Shown: in pieces, positions 26,821 to 35,852 of the stretch | Numbering within the stretch: the stretch's first letter is position 1 | Layout: every line of letters begins with the position of its first letter | Translations under genes and position numbers: made by a program | Notes under the pieces: generated by a model | What the model saw: the letters and a program-made list of their open reading frames with translations, nothing else | Told to the model about the DNA's origin: nothing | Database searches by the model: none | NCBI GenBank assembly: GCA_025210335.1 | Contig: JAOARY010000082.1 | Location: 1-64,000, forward strand | Direction of reading: 5' to 3' | Length of the DNA: 64,000 nt | Source: Peptostreptococcaceae bacterium | GTDB lineage: Bacteria > Bacillota > Clostridia > Peptostreptococcales > Peptostreptococcaceae

Positions 26821-27558
26821 ATGAAAATCAAAAAATTTCTAATTTGTTCTATGGTATTTCTATTATCTTTAACAGGTATAGCAAGTGCCACTGAGGTAGC
26901 AAACACTAATGTTACACAGACTATAAACAATGAATATAAAATACTTATAAACAATCTTGCTTTAGAGACTAATTACAAACCTTATAAAAGTGATTCTACT
27001 ATAATGGTTCCACTTAAAGATATTGCTGTTAAATTCAATTATCAAGTTAATTGGAATAAATTTGCTAAAAGAATAGAAATGATAAATGGTAAATATACAA
27101 CTTCAGTTAAATCTGGCGTTAACTCTTATTATTTTAATCAAATTTCACCAAGACCACTTTCTAAAGCACCAGAAATAAAAAATGGAACAACTTATGTACC
27201 AGTTGAATTTTTTAAAGATATATTAGGATATAGTTACAGTGTTGATACTAATAATAATATAAATATATATATAGCTCCATTTAATAAAACTGATATTGGT
27301 ACTGCTATTAAATTTGATGGTGAAATTACTAATATAGAAAAAAGTCGTAATGGATATTATATGGTTTTAGTTGGTTCAAGATTCAATGGAACAGTTCTTA
27401 TGGTCGGTGGACACACTACAATCTCAGATGTAAATGGCAATATAATTGATGCTTCAAAATTAAAAGCAGGTGATAAGATAACAGGTGAACATTCAAGAAT
27501 AATGACAATGAGTATACCACCACAATCTTCTGCATTTAAAATAAGTCTAAGTAACTAA
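26821..27558 (+). CDS. Secreted stalk-domain protein (copper-amine-oxidase N-terminal-like), copy 1
   Basis: 245 residues. The signal peptide ends near ASA (22). A copper-amine-oxidase N-terminal-like (stalk) domain follows, with TIMVPLKDIAVKFNYQVNWNK, then APEIKNGTTYVPVEFFKDILGY. The C-terminal 85 residues form a small beta domain, from FDGEITNIEKSR to TMSIPPQSSAFKISLSN. The stalk domain is common in secreted clostridial proteins and needs no copper. It is the first of three tandem paralogues, each with its own ribosome binding site; terminators follow the first two. Function unknown. Confidence 0.8.
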   Translation: MKIKKFLICSMVFLLSLTGIASATEVANTNVTQTINNEYKILINNLALETNYKPYKSDSTIMVPLKDIAVKFNYQVNWNKFAKRIEMINGKYTTSVKSGVNSYYFNQISPRPLSKAPEIKNGTTYVPVEFFKDILGYSYSVDTNNNINIYIAPFNKTDIGTAIKFDGEITNIEKSRNGYYMVLVGSRFNGTVLMVGGHTTISDVNGNIIDASKLKAGDKITGEHSRIMTMSIPPQSSAFKISLSN

Positions 27559-27612
27559 TACAATTGGCTAATTTAGTTTTATAAATACTTATAAAATACT
27601 ATTTAAAATAAT

Positions 27613-27655
27613 AAAAAAGCTTTTGAATAAATTTATTTATTTAAAGCTTTTTTTT
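27613..27655 (+). terminator. Terminator after stalk-domain gene 1
   Basis: AAAAAAGCTTT pairs with AAAGCTTTTTT around an AT-rich loop, and more T follow, about 55 bases past the stop codon. Confidence 0.75.
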
Positions 27656-27775
27656 GTGTTAAAATTTTAATAGATAATGGTAATTTATTTTTACTTATAA
27701 AATAAACAACTCCATAAAGATAAATTTAAAAAATTTAAATTTATTAAAATTAAAATTTTTATCGGAGGTAATATA

Positions 27776-28327
27776 ATGAAATTTTTTAAGAGCATAGTTC
27801 TTAATTTAGTTTGTCTTAGTTTTTTTGCAACACCAACTTACGCAAATATAAAAACCATTCCCAAATCAATAAATGAAATCAATAAAAATATAGAAGTTAA
27901 ACTTGAAGCAGCAAAATACAATATAGATGTTAATAAAAATCCACTAGATGATATTAATATAGATAAATTAAATATACTTGTTAATTTTAACGATCTAAAA
28001 CTTCAAAATAAAGCATATAGAAAAGATAAAACCATCATGTTTCCATTAAAAGAACTCGCATCCGAATTTAACTTTAAGGTTAGTTGGAATAATGATTTAA
28101 AAAAAGTTGAAGTCACAAAAGATGATTTCTATTCTAATTTAGAAGCATATGTAAACAAATATACATTAAAAGCAACTCATGAAGAAGTTTTATCTTTAGT
28201 TTGTTATCCTGAAACAATAGATGGCGTTATGTACGCTCCATTAGAGTTTTTTACACAGATTCTAGATTTAAAATATGAAGTTTCAAGAAATAATACGATT
28301 TTATTTTATGATATAAAAACAAATTAA
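27776..28327 (+). CDS. Secreted stalk-domain protein, copy 2 (short)
   Basis: 183 residues. The signal peptide ends near TYA (24). The copper-amine-oxidase-like stalk domain has TIMFPLKELASEFNFKVSWNN and TIDGVMYAPLEFFTQILDL. It stops right after the stalk domain and lacks the C-terminal beta domain shared by copies 1 and 3. The domain is more diverged: MFPLKE replaces MVPLKD and GVMYAP replaces GTTYVP. GGAGG precedes the ATG. It could be a truncated paralogue or a form that works with the others. Confidence 0.75.
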   Translation: MKFFKSIVLNLVCLSFFATPTYANIKTIPKSINEINKNIEVKLEAAKYNIDVNKNPLDDINIDKLNILVNFNDLKLQNKAYRKDKTIMFPLKELASEFNFKVSWNNDLKKVEVTKDDFYSNLEAYVNKYTLKATHEEVLSLVCYPETIDGVMYAPLEFFTQILDLKYEVSRNNTILFYDIKTN

Positions 28328-28330
28328 TTG

Positions 28331-28377
28331 AAATAAGATGCTAAAAAATATATTTAATATTCTTTAGCATCTTATTT
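28331..28377 (+). terminator. Terminator after stalk-domain gene 2
   Basis: AAATAAGATGCTAAA pairs with its complement around an AT loop of about 17 bases. T-rich sequence follows. It begins three bases past the stop codon. Confidence 0.8.
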
Positions 28378-28503
28378 TAATTTTAAATATAATTTTTTTA
28401 ATTTTTTAGAAACTTTTTTTGTTCTATTCCGTCTTAATTATGAAAACAAAATAAAACGAAAAATTAATCGAATTTTTTTTTATAAATTTAAGAGGTGAAT
28501 AAT

Positions 28504-29400
28504 ATGAAGAGATTTTTAGCATCAACAATGATTTTAGGTTTATCTTTAGGTAGTTTATCTAATTTAGCCTTTGCATCAGAAGAAATTGTAAATACAAAAG
28601 AAAATATAAGCATAGAACTTGAAGATAAAGTAGCAAATGATAGTTTCAAAAATTTATCCAAAGAAATTTTGACAAATGATGAATTTGATATTGATAATTT
28701 AGTGATAAATATCGATGGAAATAAATTAGATTCAAAATTTAAATCTTTTATACAAAATGATACTATCATGGTTCCACTTAGTGATATCGCTACAAAATTA
28801 AGATTTAATGTGGTATGGAATGATGATTTAAAACAAATAGATATTAATAAAGGTGCAATATTTACATCTATAAAAAATAATGAAAATAGATATTTCTTTT
28901 CTAAAATGGCTCCAAGAAAACTAAATGCAGCACCAAAAATAATAAATGGAACAACTTATGTCCCAGTAGAATTTTTTAGTGAAATTTTAAGAACTAATTC
29001 TGACTATGATTCAAAAAATTTAATCTTAAATTTAGGACTAAATGATAAAGATACGGGAAATAATACCGATATGAATAAGGAAGAAGGTACTAATGATAAT
29101 AAACCTTTAGGCTCTGATGAAATAAAAACTACTGTTAATGACGATAATATTAGCGTTGAGGGTTATATAAATAATATAACTACAACAGATCGTGGAACTA
29201 AAATGGTTCAAGTTGGAAGTTTTCAAAAAGGTGTTATTCTTTTAGTTGATGATGATACTAAAATTATAGATGCTTCTGGTAATTTAATTTCTTTTGATAA
29301 TTTAAAAGAAAATAGCAAAATTCAAGCAACACATTCTATGGTTATGACAATGAGTCTACCAGGTCAAACTAAAGCTTTTGAAATAAAAGTTTTAAATTAA
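28504..29400 (+). CDS. Secreted stalk-domain protein, copy 3 (with linker)
   Basis: 298 residues. The signal peptide ends near AFA (22). The stalk domain has TIMVPLSDIATKLRFNVVWND and INGTTYVPVEFFSEIL. A low-complexity polar linker of about 35 residues rich in Asn, Asp, Gly and Thr follows. The C-terminal beta domain (VEGYINNITTTDRGTKMV..MTMSLPGQTKAFEIKVLN) matches copy 1. I chose the ATG at 28504 after GAGGTG; an in-frame GTG at 28495 falls within that site. Confidence 0.8.
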   Translation: MKRFLASTMILGLSLGSLSNLAFASEEIVNTKENISIELEDKVANDSFKNLSKEILTNDEFDIDNLVINIDGNKLDSKFKSFIQNDTIMVPLSDIATKLRFNVVWNDDLKQIDINKGAIFTSIKNNENRYFFSKMAPRKLNAAPKIINGTTYVPVEFFSEILRTNSDYDSKNLILNLGLNDKDTGNNTDMNKEEGTNDNKPLGSDEIKTTVNDDNISVEGYINNITTTDRGTKMVQVGSFQKGVILLVDDDTKIIDASGNLISFDNLKENSKIQATHSMVMTMSLPGQTKAFEIKVLN

Positions 29401-29695
29401 TGATATTAATAAAATAAAAGACTATAATAGAGTGATTCATTCCTCAGTTCGATATTTATAAAAATATGTGAAAGCTTAATATAGATGATAAAAATTTAAA
29501 AGATTCATCCTCTTTTAGAGTTTTATCCCTGTATTAGATTTTAAGTACTTAAGTCAATTTTACTAAAGCTAATACATTTTTTAATATCCTTTTAATTTAA
29601 TATATCCTTGTGATATCAACTATTTTAGTCAATTATTTTTATTATATATAACTTATAGCTATAAGTTTTTTCAAAACTAAATTTTTAATCTTTTA

Positions 29696-29730
29696 AATCA
29701 ATATTTTCATATTTTATGAGAATATTGATT
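29696..29730 (+). terminator. Terminator, plus strand
   Basis: 16-bp stem (AATCAATATT.TCATA with one T-G pair) and a short TTT-type loop, followed by CTTTTTTT on the plus strand. It is the first good plus-strand terminator after stalk gene 3. Confidence 0.75.
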
Positions 29731-29754
29731 CTTTTTTTATGTCAAAACAAACGA

Positions 29755-29792
29755 CTTATCCAAAATATTCCACAACATATATTTTGAATAAG
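29755..29792 (-). terminator. Terminator after the symporter gene
   Basis: 14-bp stem with one mismatch (CTTATcCAAAATAT with ATATTTTGaATAAG), then a T-rich stretch on the minus strand, about 40 bases past the symporter stop codon. Confidence 0.6.
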
Positions 29793-29834
29793 CCATATCA
29801 AAATTCAAATCAATTATATATAATACTTATTTTA

Positions 29835-31061
29835 CTATTTAGATACTAACCAATCTTTACCTTCAACAAGCCTTGTAACCATCATAGATGCTATAGCATC
29901 TCCACTAGCATTTAAACAAGTTGCTGCTGGATCTACTAAAAATCCAATAGTTGCAATTATAGGAAATGCTTCTAATGGAAATCCAAACAAACTCACTATA
30001 AGCATTTCTCCAACTAAACCACCACCAGGTGCTCCAGATAATACAAAAGCACTTAATACAGCAACAAGCATAGCCATTGCATATGTACCTATACCAGTAA
30101 ATTCTCTATTAAAAATACCAAATAAAAAACTTATCTTTATTATTGATGATAAAACAGAGCCATCCATATGCATAGTTGCCCCCATAGGTAATACTATTTC
30201 TCTTATATCCTTTGGAACACCCATCTTATCACAAGCTTCAAGATTTATCGGTAAAGTCGCAACAGAACTTTGTGTTGCAAAAGCTGTTATAGCTGGATTT
30301 GCTATGTTTTTAAACATTCTTCTTACACCTTCTTTTCCACCAGCAAAATATGCATATAAAGGAAACGCTAAGAAAAAATATAATATACACATAGGATAAT
30401 ATATAAGCATCGTCCTACCATAATCACCAATCAAACTTGGGCCAAATTTTCCAACTAAATTTGCAAAATATGCACCTAAACCAATTGGAGCATAAAGCAT
30501 AATTACATCAACCATTTTCATTATTACATCATTTAAATTATTAAGTAATTTTCCAATACCACTTTCTTCTCCGCCACAAGCACTAACACAAAATCCAAAC
30601 AGAATAGAAAATACTATAATAGGTAACATATTTTTTTTGCTTAATAAACCCGAAAAATCATCAACAGTTAACGAACCTACTACTAATTCACCAATACTTG
30701 CAGTTTCCTTAATTTCTGCTGCAACAAAATTAATAGCACTTCCCGCCGCAGGAGGGAATATATTAACAACAGTTATAACTAATATCCCTGCAATAGCTCC
30801 TGTTACAACAAATACTAAAATAAGATTTCCTAATATCTTGCCTAATCTTTTCATATTAACCATATTACCAACAGCACTTGAAATAGAAACAAAAACCATT
30901 GGAACAACTATTGTAAATAATAGATTTAAGAAAATATCTCCAACAGGTGCTAAAATAGTTGCTTTTTCTCCTAATATAATTCCTAATATAGATCCTATTA
31001 TAATTCCACCAAGCAACATTATTGGAAATAGATAATTTTTTAAATTAAACGATTTTTTCAC
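29835..31061 (-). CDS. Dicarboxylate/amino acid:cation symporter (DAACS family)
   Basis: 408 residues with about eight membrane helices and two re-entrant loops. Family motifs are AFATQSSVATLP (first hairpin), MGATMHMDGS and ATCLNASGDAIAS (NxxGD-type). Family members carry glutamate, aspartate, C4-dicarboxylates, serine or cystine with Na+ or H+. Lying next to cysteine-breakdown genes, it may import a sulfur amino acid such as cystine; that is inference. Start is GTG with AAAGGAG eight bases upstream. Confidence 0.9.
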   Translation of the reverse strand: MKKSFNLKNYLFPIMLLGGIIIGSILGIILGEKATILAPVGDIFLNLLFTIVVPMVFVSISSAVGNMVNMKRLGKILGNLILVFVVTGAIAGILVITVVNIFPPAAGSAINFVAAEIKETASIGELVVGSLTVDDFSGLLSKKNMLPIIVFSILFGFCVSACGGEESGIGKLLNNLNDVIMKMVDVIMLYAPIGLGAYFANLVGKFGPSLIGDYGRTMLIYYPMCILYFFLAFPLYAYFAGGKEGVRRMFKNIANPAITAFATQSSVATLPINLEACDKMGVPKDIREIVLPMGATMHMDGSVLSSIIKISFLFGIFNREFTGIGTYAMAMLVAVLSAFVLSGAPGGGLVGEMLIVSLFGFPLEAFPIIATIGFLVDPAATCLNASGDAIASMMVTRLVEGKDWLVSK

Positions 31062-31155
31062 ATTAAAACTCCTTTAAATACTTCTAAACACATTCAAATA
31101 CGTTCATACCAATATTTATTTTCTTTTTATTTTTCTAAAAAATTCACAAAATCAA

Positions 31156-32337
31156 TTAATTATTTTTTGTAAGTTCATCAACCGCATCTTTCAATTGTTT
31201 CATCGCCTCTTCTAATATAGATTTTGGACATGCTGCATTTAATCTCATAAATCCATTTAATGATCTACCGAATTTATCTCCTTCATTTAGACCCAGCTTT
31301 GCTTTTTTAATCATAAAATTCTTTAATTCTTCATTATTTAATCCTAAATCTCTACAATCCAACCATACTAGATATGTCGCATCAGGAAGGTTTGGTTTTA
31401 TCTTAGGTATATATTTAGCACAATAATCTTTGATGAAATCAAAATTCTTTGATATATAATCAAGCACTTGCTCTAACCATTCTTCACCATGATTAAATGC
31501 AGCTTCCATTGCAACCGAACTAAAAGCATTATTTCTACAAATATCCATATTACTCCAAAATTCATCGTATTTTTCTTTCATTTTTAAATTAGGAAAAACA
31601 GTCGTAGATGCTTGTAATCCTGCTAAATTAAATGTTTTTGTCCCTGATATACAGCTTATTACATGATTTTTTATTTCATCTGATATAGTTGCAGTTGGAA
31701 CAAACTCTTTATTATGAAATATTAAATCTGAATGAATTTCATCAGAAACTACTAAAACATCGTGCTTTATACAGATTTCAACCATTTTTTTTAATTCTTC
31801 TTTAGTCCAAACTATACCTAAAGGATTATGAGGACTGCATAATAAAAATATTTTAGATTCCTTAACTTTATTTTCAAAATCCCGAAAATCGATTTCCCAA
31901 ATTCCATTTTTTTCGACCAATTTATTTTCTAATACTTTTCTATCTAAAAATTCTGTTATCTCATAAAATTCTGAATATACAGGTGTTTGTATTAGAATAT
32001 TATCTCCTTTATTTGAAAAACAATTCATAATTGCAGCTAATGTTGGAACTACTCCTAAACTCCAACTAACTAAAGTTTTATCTATATTCCAATTATTTCT
32101 TCTTAGCTTCCAATTACAGATTGATTCAAAATAAGAATCTGGTCTTGAAGTATATCCATAAATCCCTTCATTTGCTTTTGATACTAATGCATCTATTATT
32201 GGCTTGGCCGTCTTAAAATCCATATCTGCAATCCATAAAGGAATTATATCATCTGTACCAAATTTCTTTGTTCTCTCATCATATTTTGCAGCCCTAGTAT
32301 TTCTTCTGTCTATTATTTCATCAAAATTATAAATCAT
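31156..32337 (-). CDS. PatB/MalY-type pyridoxal-phosphate C-S lyase
   Basis: 393-residue fold-type I aminotransferase-like enzyme. IPLWIADMDF at about 32-41 is the N-terminal hallmark of the MalY/PatB group. SPHNPLGIVW, VSDEIHSDLIF and the PLP lysine in SGTKTFNLAGLQ are present. These enzymes cleave cystathionine or cysteine to pyruvate, ammonia and a thiol or sulfide. It starts 33 bases after the D-cysteine desulfhydrase gene, so the two form an operon under the sigma-54 promoter at 33402-33417. Confidence 0.9.
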   Translation of the reverse strand: MIYNFDEIIDRRNTRAAKYDERTKKFGTDDIIPLWIADMDFKTAKPIIDALVSKANEGIYGYTSRPDSYFESICNWKLRRNNWNIDKTLVSWSLGVVPTLAAIMNCFSNKGDNILIQTPVYSEFYEITEFLDRKVLENKLVEKNGIWEIDFRDFENKVKESKIFLLCSPHNPLGIVWTKEELKKMVEICIKHDVLVVSDEIHSDLIFHNKEFVPTATISDEIKNHVISCISGTKTFNLAGLQASTTVFPNLKMKEKYDEFWSNMDICRNNAFSSVAMEAAFNHGEEWLEQVLDYISKNFDFIKDYCAKYIPKIKPNLPDATYLVWLDCRDLGLNNEELKNFMIKKAKLGLNEGDKFGRSLNGFMRLNAACPKSILEEAMKQLKDAVDELTKNN

Positions 32338-32370
32338 TAAATATACTCCTTTTTTATTTTTAATTATTTT

Positions 32371-33354
32371 CTAAAATTCAAACTCATTTTCCTTTGGAAA
32401 TAATCCAAATAAACCACCAGTATGAATAAATAATATGTTTTTACATTCTTTTAACTTTCCTTTTTTTAATTCTTGAACCAAACCATTCATAGCTTTACCA
32501 GTATACACTGGGTCTAGTATTATTCCTTCCATCTTTGCAAAATCACTAATAAATTTAAGCTCTTCTTTTGTACTTAATGCATAACCATTTCCAACATATC
32601 CATCTATTATTGATAGATCTTCTTTTGTAAAGTTTATTATCTCTTTAGTATATTCAAAACTCGCTTTCAATATTTTACTTATTTCATCTTTAAAATAATC
32701 TACATCATGGCATACATTTATTCCAATTATTTTCGCAGAGTTTTTATTTATTTTATTAGCATAAAATAATCCTGCAAATGTCCCACCAGAACCGACAGTT
32801 GTTACAATTGCATCGAATTTAATATTCAATTCTTTTTCTTGACTTAAAATTTCTTCCATAGCTTCATAATATCCAAATGTACCAATTCCATTCGATGCGC
32901 CTTCTGGAATAACAAAGGCTTTAAAACCCGCTTTTTCTAGTCTTTCTTTTTCATTATTCATAATATCAATTCTATTTTTGTCGTAATCTCCTTGAGTAAT
33001 GAATTTAATTTCTGTGCCAAATAAATTATCTAAAAAATAATTTCCATTAGTTTTTTGACCATTGTCCTTTAATACTAATAATGATTTAATTCCTAAAGTT
33101 GCAGCTAGACAAGCTGTAGCTCTTGCATGATTTGACTGTATTCCTCCACAAGTAATTAGATAATCACAACCATTATCCAACGCTTGCTTTACTAGATACT
33201 CTAATTTTCTTATTTTGTTACCTGATAGTTCTGTTCCTGTTTGATCATCTCTTTTAATGTATATATCTTTATCACTAAAAAAACTTGATAATCGTTCTAA
33301 TTTTTGAATTTTAGTAGGTAAATTTGCGACTTTTATTTTCTTTGGTTTATCCAT
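32371..33354 (-). CDS. D-cysteine desulfhydrase / ACC deaminase-family PLP enzyme
   Basis: 327-residue fold-type II PLP enzyme. The PLP lysine is in ELSGNKIRKLEYL, the QSNHARATA loop follows, and TVGSGGTFAGLF binds phosphate. These features fit D-cysteine desulfhydrase (DcyD), which makes pyruvate, ammonia and H2S. ACC deaminase is a less likely alternative. The ATG at 33354 is chosen because GGAAGGAG lies within an upstream in-frame extension. It is the first gene after a sigma-54 promoter. Confidence 0.87.
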   Translation of the reverse strand: MDKPKKIKVANLPTKIQKLERLSSFFSDKDIYIKRDDQTGTELSGNKIRKLEYLVKQALDNGCDYLITCGGIQSNHARATACLAATLGIKSLLVLKDNGQKTNGNYFLDNLFGTEIKFITQGDYDKNRIDIMNNEKERLEKAGFKAFVIPEGASNGIGTFGYYEAMEEILSQEKELNIKFDAIVTTVGSGGTFAGLFYANKINKNSAKIIGINVCHDVDYFKDEISKILKASFEYTKEIINFTKEDLSIIDGYVGNGYALSTKEELKFISDFAKMEGIILDPVYTGKAMNGLVQELKKGKLKECKNILFIHTGGLFGLFPKENEFEF

Positions 33355-33401
33355 AAATTTATGACTCCTTCCTGATAATTTTTTATTCGATTTAAATATG
33401 A

Positions 33402-33417
33402 GCATTATTTATGCCAA
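33402..33417 (-). promoter_or_regulatory. Sigma-54 (-24/-12) promoter of the D-cysteine desulfhydrase operon
   Basis: Minus strand TTGGCATAAATAATGCT has GG (33414-33415) and GC (33402-33403) exactly ten bases apart, matching the TGGCAC-N5-TTGCA consensus closely. It is about 50 bases before the ATG, and the only sigma-54 activator gene in the window is the next gene upstream. Confidence 0.8.
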
Positions 33418-33462
33418 TAAAAAAAATAAGCATTATAAGCCTTTTTAAAAAAATAAGAAGAA

Positions 33463-33509
33463 AAACTGGGATAATAACATCCCATTATTTCATATCATTA
33501 TCCCAGTTT
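33463..33509 (-). terminator. Terminator overlapping the 3' end of the sigma-54 activator gene
   Basis: 13-bp stem (AAACTGGGATAAT and complement) spanning the activator stop codon at 33485. The last codons form one arm. T-rich sequence follows on the minus strand. It insulates the sigma-54 promoter downstream. Confidence 0.7.
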
Positions 33510-35584
33510 ATATTTTGAATTATTTTCAATCCTAAGGTTGTTAATTTTGTTCCACCTCTACCGTTTGATATTATTAGTAAATTATATTTTTCTAAAGTTG
33601 ATAATATATTTCGCACCTCCGCTTCAGTCAAAAATAATCCCTTTTCATTTGCTAATTTAACAATACTTCTTCTTCCTATTCGCTTTCTTTTTTTGAAACT
33701 TTCTTCTAAACAATCTAAAACAAATTTATATTCATAAATCTTTGAACCTATCTCACCTTTTAATCTATCAACACTTTCTAATCTTCCTTTTAACTCTTTT
33801 TTTAATTCTTTATCTTCTTTATTTTCTATTTTTAATTCATCATTATTTTCTCTAAGCATTTTAGGTAAATCAACAAATTCTATATAATCTTTATCCAAAT
33901 AAGCTAGATATTCAACATAATTTTTTAATTCTCTTAAATTGCCATCCCAATAATAATTTTTAAATAATTCTTCAACTTCTTTACTGAGTTCAAATTCTGC
34001 ATTTATTTTTGATTTCATATATTCAAATAATATTAATATATCTTCTTTTCTTTCTCTTAATGGTATTATTTCTAATGGTAATACATTCAATCTATAATAT
34101 AAATCCTTTCTAAATTCGCCTTTTGTTACCATCTTTTTCAAATCCTTATTTGTAGCAGCTATGATTCTTGTATCAATTTTTATTAAGCTATCTCCTCCAA
34201 TTCTCATTACTTCTCTTTCTTGAATTACTCTTAATAATCTTGATTGTAAACTTAAATCCATTTCTCCAACTTCGTCCAAAAATAGTGTACCTTTATGCGC
34301 TAATTCAAACAAGCCTAATTTACCACCTTTTTTAGCACCAGTAAATGAACCTTCTTCATAACCAAATAATTCACTTTCTAACAAACTTTCCGGTAGTGCT
34401 GCACAATTTATTGCTACAAATTGATACTCTTTTCTTTTTGAATTATTATGAATTGCTTGAGCAAATAATTCTTTTCCAGTCCCACTTTCCCCTGTAATAA
34501 GAATTGAACTACTTGAAATAGCCATTTTTTTTGCTACATTTTTTATTTCAACAAATTTTTTTGTTTCTCCTATAATATCTTCAAATTTATATTTAGCAAC
34601 ATGTCCTTGCCCTAATAACTGTGCTCTTAATTTATGCTGTTTCTTTTCTTTTTCTTGAAATATATTCATTATAATTAAAGCACCAGTTATTCTACCTACA
34701 GTCAAAATAGGTACAATCCCAATACTAATATCTTTTTCTTTAATTTTTATAAGTTTATTTTCTAAAATCTTACCCTTATCTATACTGTCTTCAAAAGGTA
34801 TTTGACTTATTTTTTCTGATAAATAATGTCCTACTATATTGTCTTTATAATCTATAATATCTTTTGCTTTTTTTGTGCAAGCTCTAATAATTCCAAATTT
34901 ATCTATTAATATAATTCCTTCATCCATAACATTTAAAACACTATTTAATTCACTTTCTAAAGTATTTGTTTTTTTTATCAATGTTGTTATCTCTTCACTT
35001 GGAATCACTAGACTTTCAAAGTATCTTACAACATGTTCTTCTTTTAACATATATTCCATATTTAATTTTATAGCAATATTTGTAATAGTGTTTACATCCA
35101 ATACTCTATGACCAATATCTACTATTTTTTTTATTGATGAGGGAACACATTTAGTTTCACCTGGAGTTATTGCTAAATCTAATTTAGGTATATTTAAAAC
35201 CCCAGGATATACAGGAATAAATTCTAAATTATTTATACCAATCCTATCAAATAATGCAATTGTTTCAAAAGTCATTTCAGCACTATAATTTACCAATAAA
35301 ACTTTATTCCTATCTTTTATTTCTATTATTTTTTCATATTGATCTTTCGTTATAGTTCTAGTAATAATAATTATTTTGGCATGTGAAGGTATATACTTTT
35401 TAACTGATACATATATAGATTCTAAAGAAACCACAACAACATCAGTATCAATAACTTCACTTATATGTTGCTTATCATAAGAATAAAAATTTATATCTAC
35501 ACTATCTTTAAATAACACTTTTAAATTTCTTGAATATATTTTCGCTACACTTTCAAAAAACGTAATAATGGTAATCTTTTTCAT
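33485..35584 (-). CDS. Sigma-54-dependent activator with PrpR-N, PAS and AAA+ domains
   Basis: 699 residues. The N-terminal PrpR-N-like sensory domain (about 1-190) is followed by a PAS domain (about 205-310, NVMDEGIILIDKFGIIRACT). The AAA+ sigma-54 interaction domain has Walker A GESGTGKE, loop GSFTGA (Ser for the first Ala of GAFTGA) and Walker B LFLDEVGEM. The C-terminus is not a Fis helix-turn-helix but a winged-helix-like region ending GRGGTKLTTLGLKI, common in clostridial activators of amino-acid breakdown. The ATG at 35584 has AAGGAG upstream; the in-frame extension beyond is repeat DNA. It most likely controls the adjacent cysteine genes. Confidence 0.9.
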   Translation of the reverse strand: MKKITIITFFESVAKIYSRNLKVLFKDSVDINFYSYDKQHISEVIDTDVVVVSLESIYVSVKKYIPSHAKIIIITRTITKDQYEKIIEIKDRNKVLLVNYSAEMTFETIALFDRIGINNLEFIPVYPGVLNIPKLDLAITPGETKCVPSSIKKIVDIGHRVLDVNTITNIAIKLNMEYMLKEEHVVRYFESLVIPSEEITTLIKKTNTLESELNSVLNVMDEGIILIDKFGIIRACTKKAKDIIDYKDNIVGHYLSEKISQIPFEDSIDKGKILENKLIKIKEKDISIGIVPILTVGRITGALIIMNIFQEKEKKQHKLRAQLLGQGHVAKYKFEDIIGETKKFVEIKNVAKKMAISSSSILITGESGTGKELFAQAIHNNSKRKEYQFVAINCAALPESLLESELFGYEEGSFTGAKKGGKLGLFELAHKGTLFLDEVGEMDLSLQSRLLRVIQEREVMRIGGDSLIKIDTRIIAATNKDLKKMVTKGEFRKDLYYRLNVLPLEIIPLRERKEDILILFEYMKSKINAEFELSKEVEELFKNYYWDGNLRELKNYVEYLAYLDKDYIEFVDLPKMLRENNDELKIENKEDKELKKELKGRLESVDRLKGEIGSKIYEYKFVLDCLEESFKKRKRIGRRSIVKLANEKGLFLTEAEVRNILSTLEKYNLLIISNGRGGTKLTTLGLKIIQNINWDNDMK

Positions 35585-35610
35585 TATATTTCTCCTTTTA
35601 TTTATATAAT

Positions 35611-35680
35611 ATATAATTATAAATAAATCTATACTAACATATATAATTATAAATAAATCTATACTAACATATATAATTAT
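35611..35680. repeat. 30-bp perfect tandem repeat upstream of the activator gene
   Basis: Two exact 30-base units (35611-35640 and 35641-35670) starting ATATAATTATAAATAAATCT, plus a third partial copy of 10 bases (35671-35680). It lies 27 bases upstream of the activator ATG, in its promoter or leader. Confidence 0.9.
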
Positions 35681-35762
35681 ATATATCACAAATAATTATA
35701 TATCCATCTAAAAAATATAATATGAATAATTATACTTATTTATATTTTTATATTTTTAATGC

Positions 35763-35808
35763 TATAATAGAAAAAATTAACCATTTGTAAATATAACCAA
35801 GAGGTTAT
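35763..35808 (+). promoter_or_regulatory. Extended -10 promoter and small leader hairpin of the second chemoreceptor
   Basis: TGCTATAAT gives an extended -10 with TATAAT at 35763-35768. About 25 bases later a short hairpin, ATAACC-AAGA-GGTTAT (35793-35808), is followed by TTTTTA. The hairpin could slow or end transcription in the leader, but the stem is only 6 bp. Confidence 0.45.
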
Positions 35809-35852
35809 TTTTATATGCAATTTAGTTATTTATTTTTAAGGAGGTTTTTTAA

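Larger units (their letters stand above)
29401..29834. other. Non-coding region after the stalk-gene cluster
   Basis: 434 bases with no reading frame that has a ribosome binding site. Two hairpins mark its right half (29696-29730 and 29755-29792). The 295 bases before the first hairpin are transcribed if stalk gene 3 has no earlier terminator. I see no known RNA family in them. Confidence 0.5.

Noticed and set aside
30637..31035. 132-codon plus-strand frame inside the symporter gene
   Set aside because: Antisense shadow of a well-conserved transporter. Its composition follows the symporter codons.
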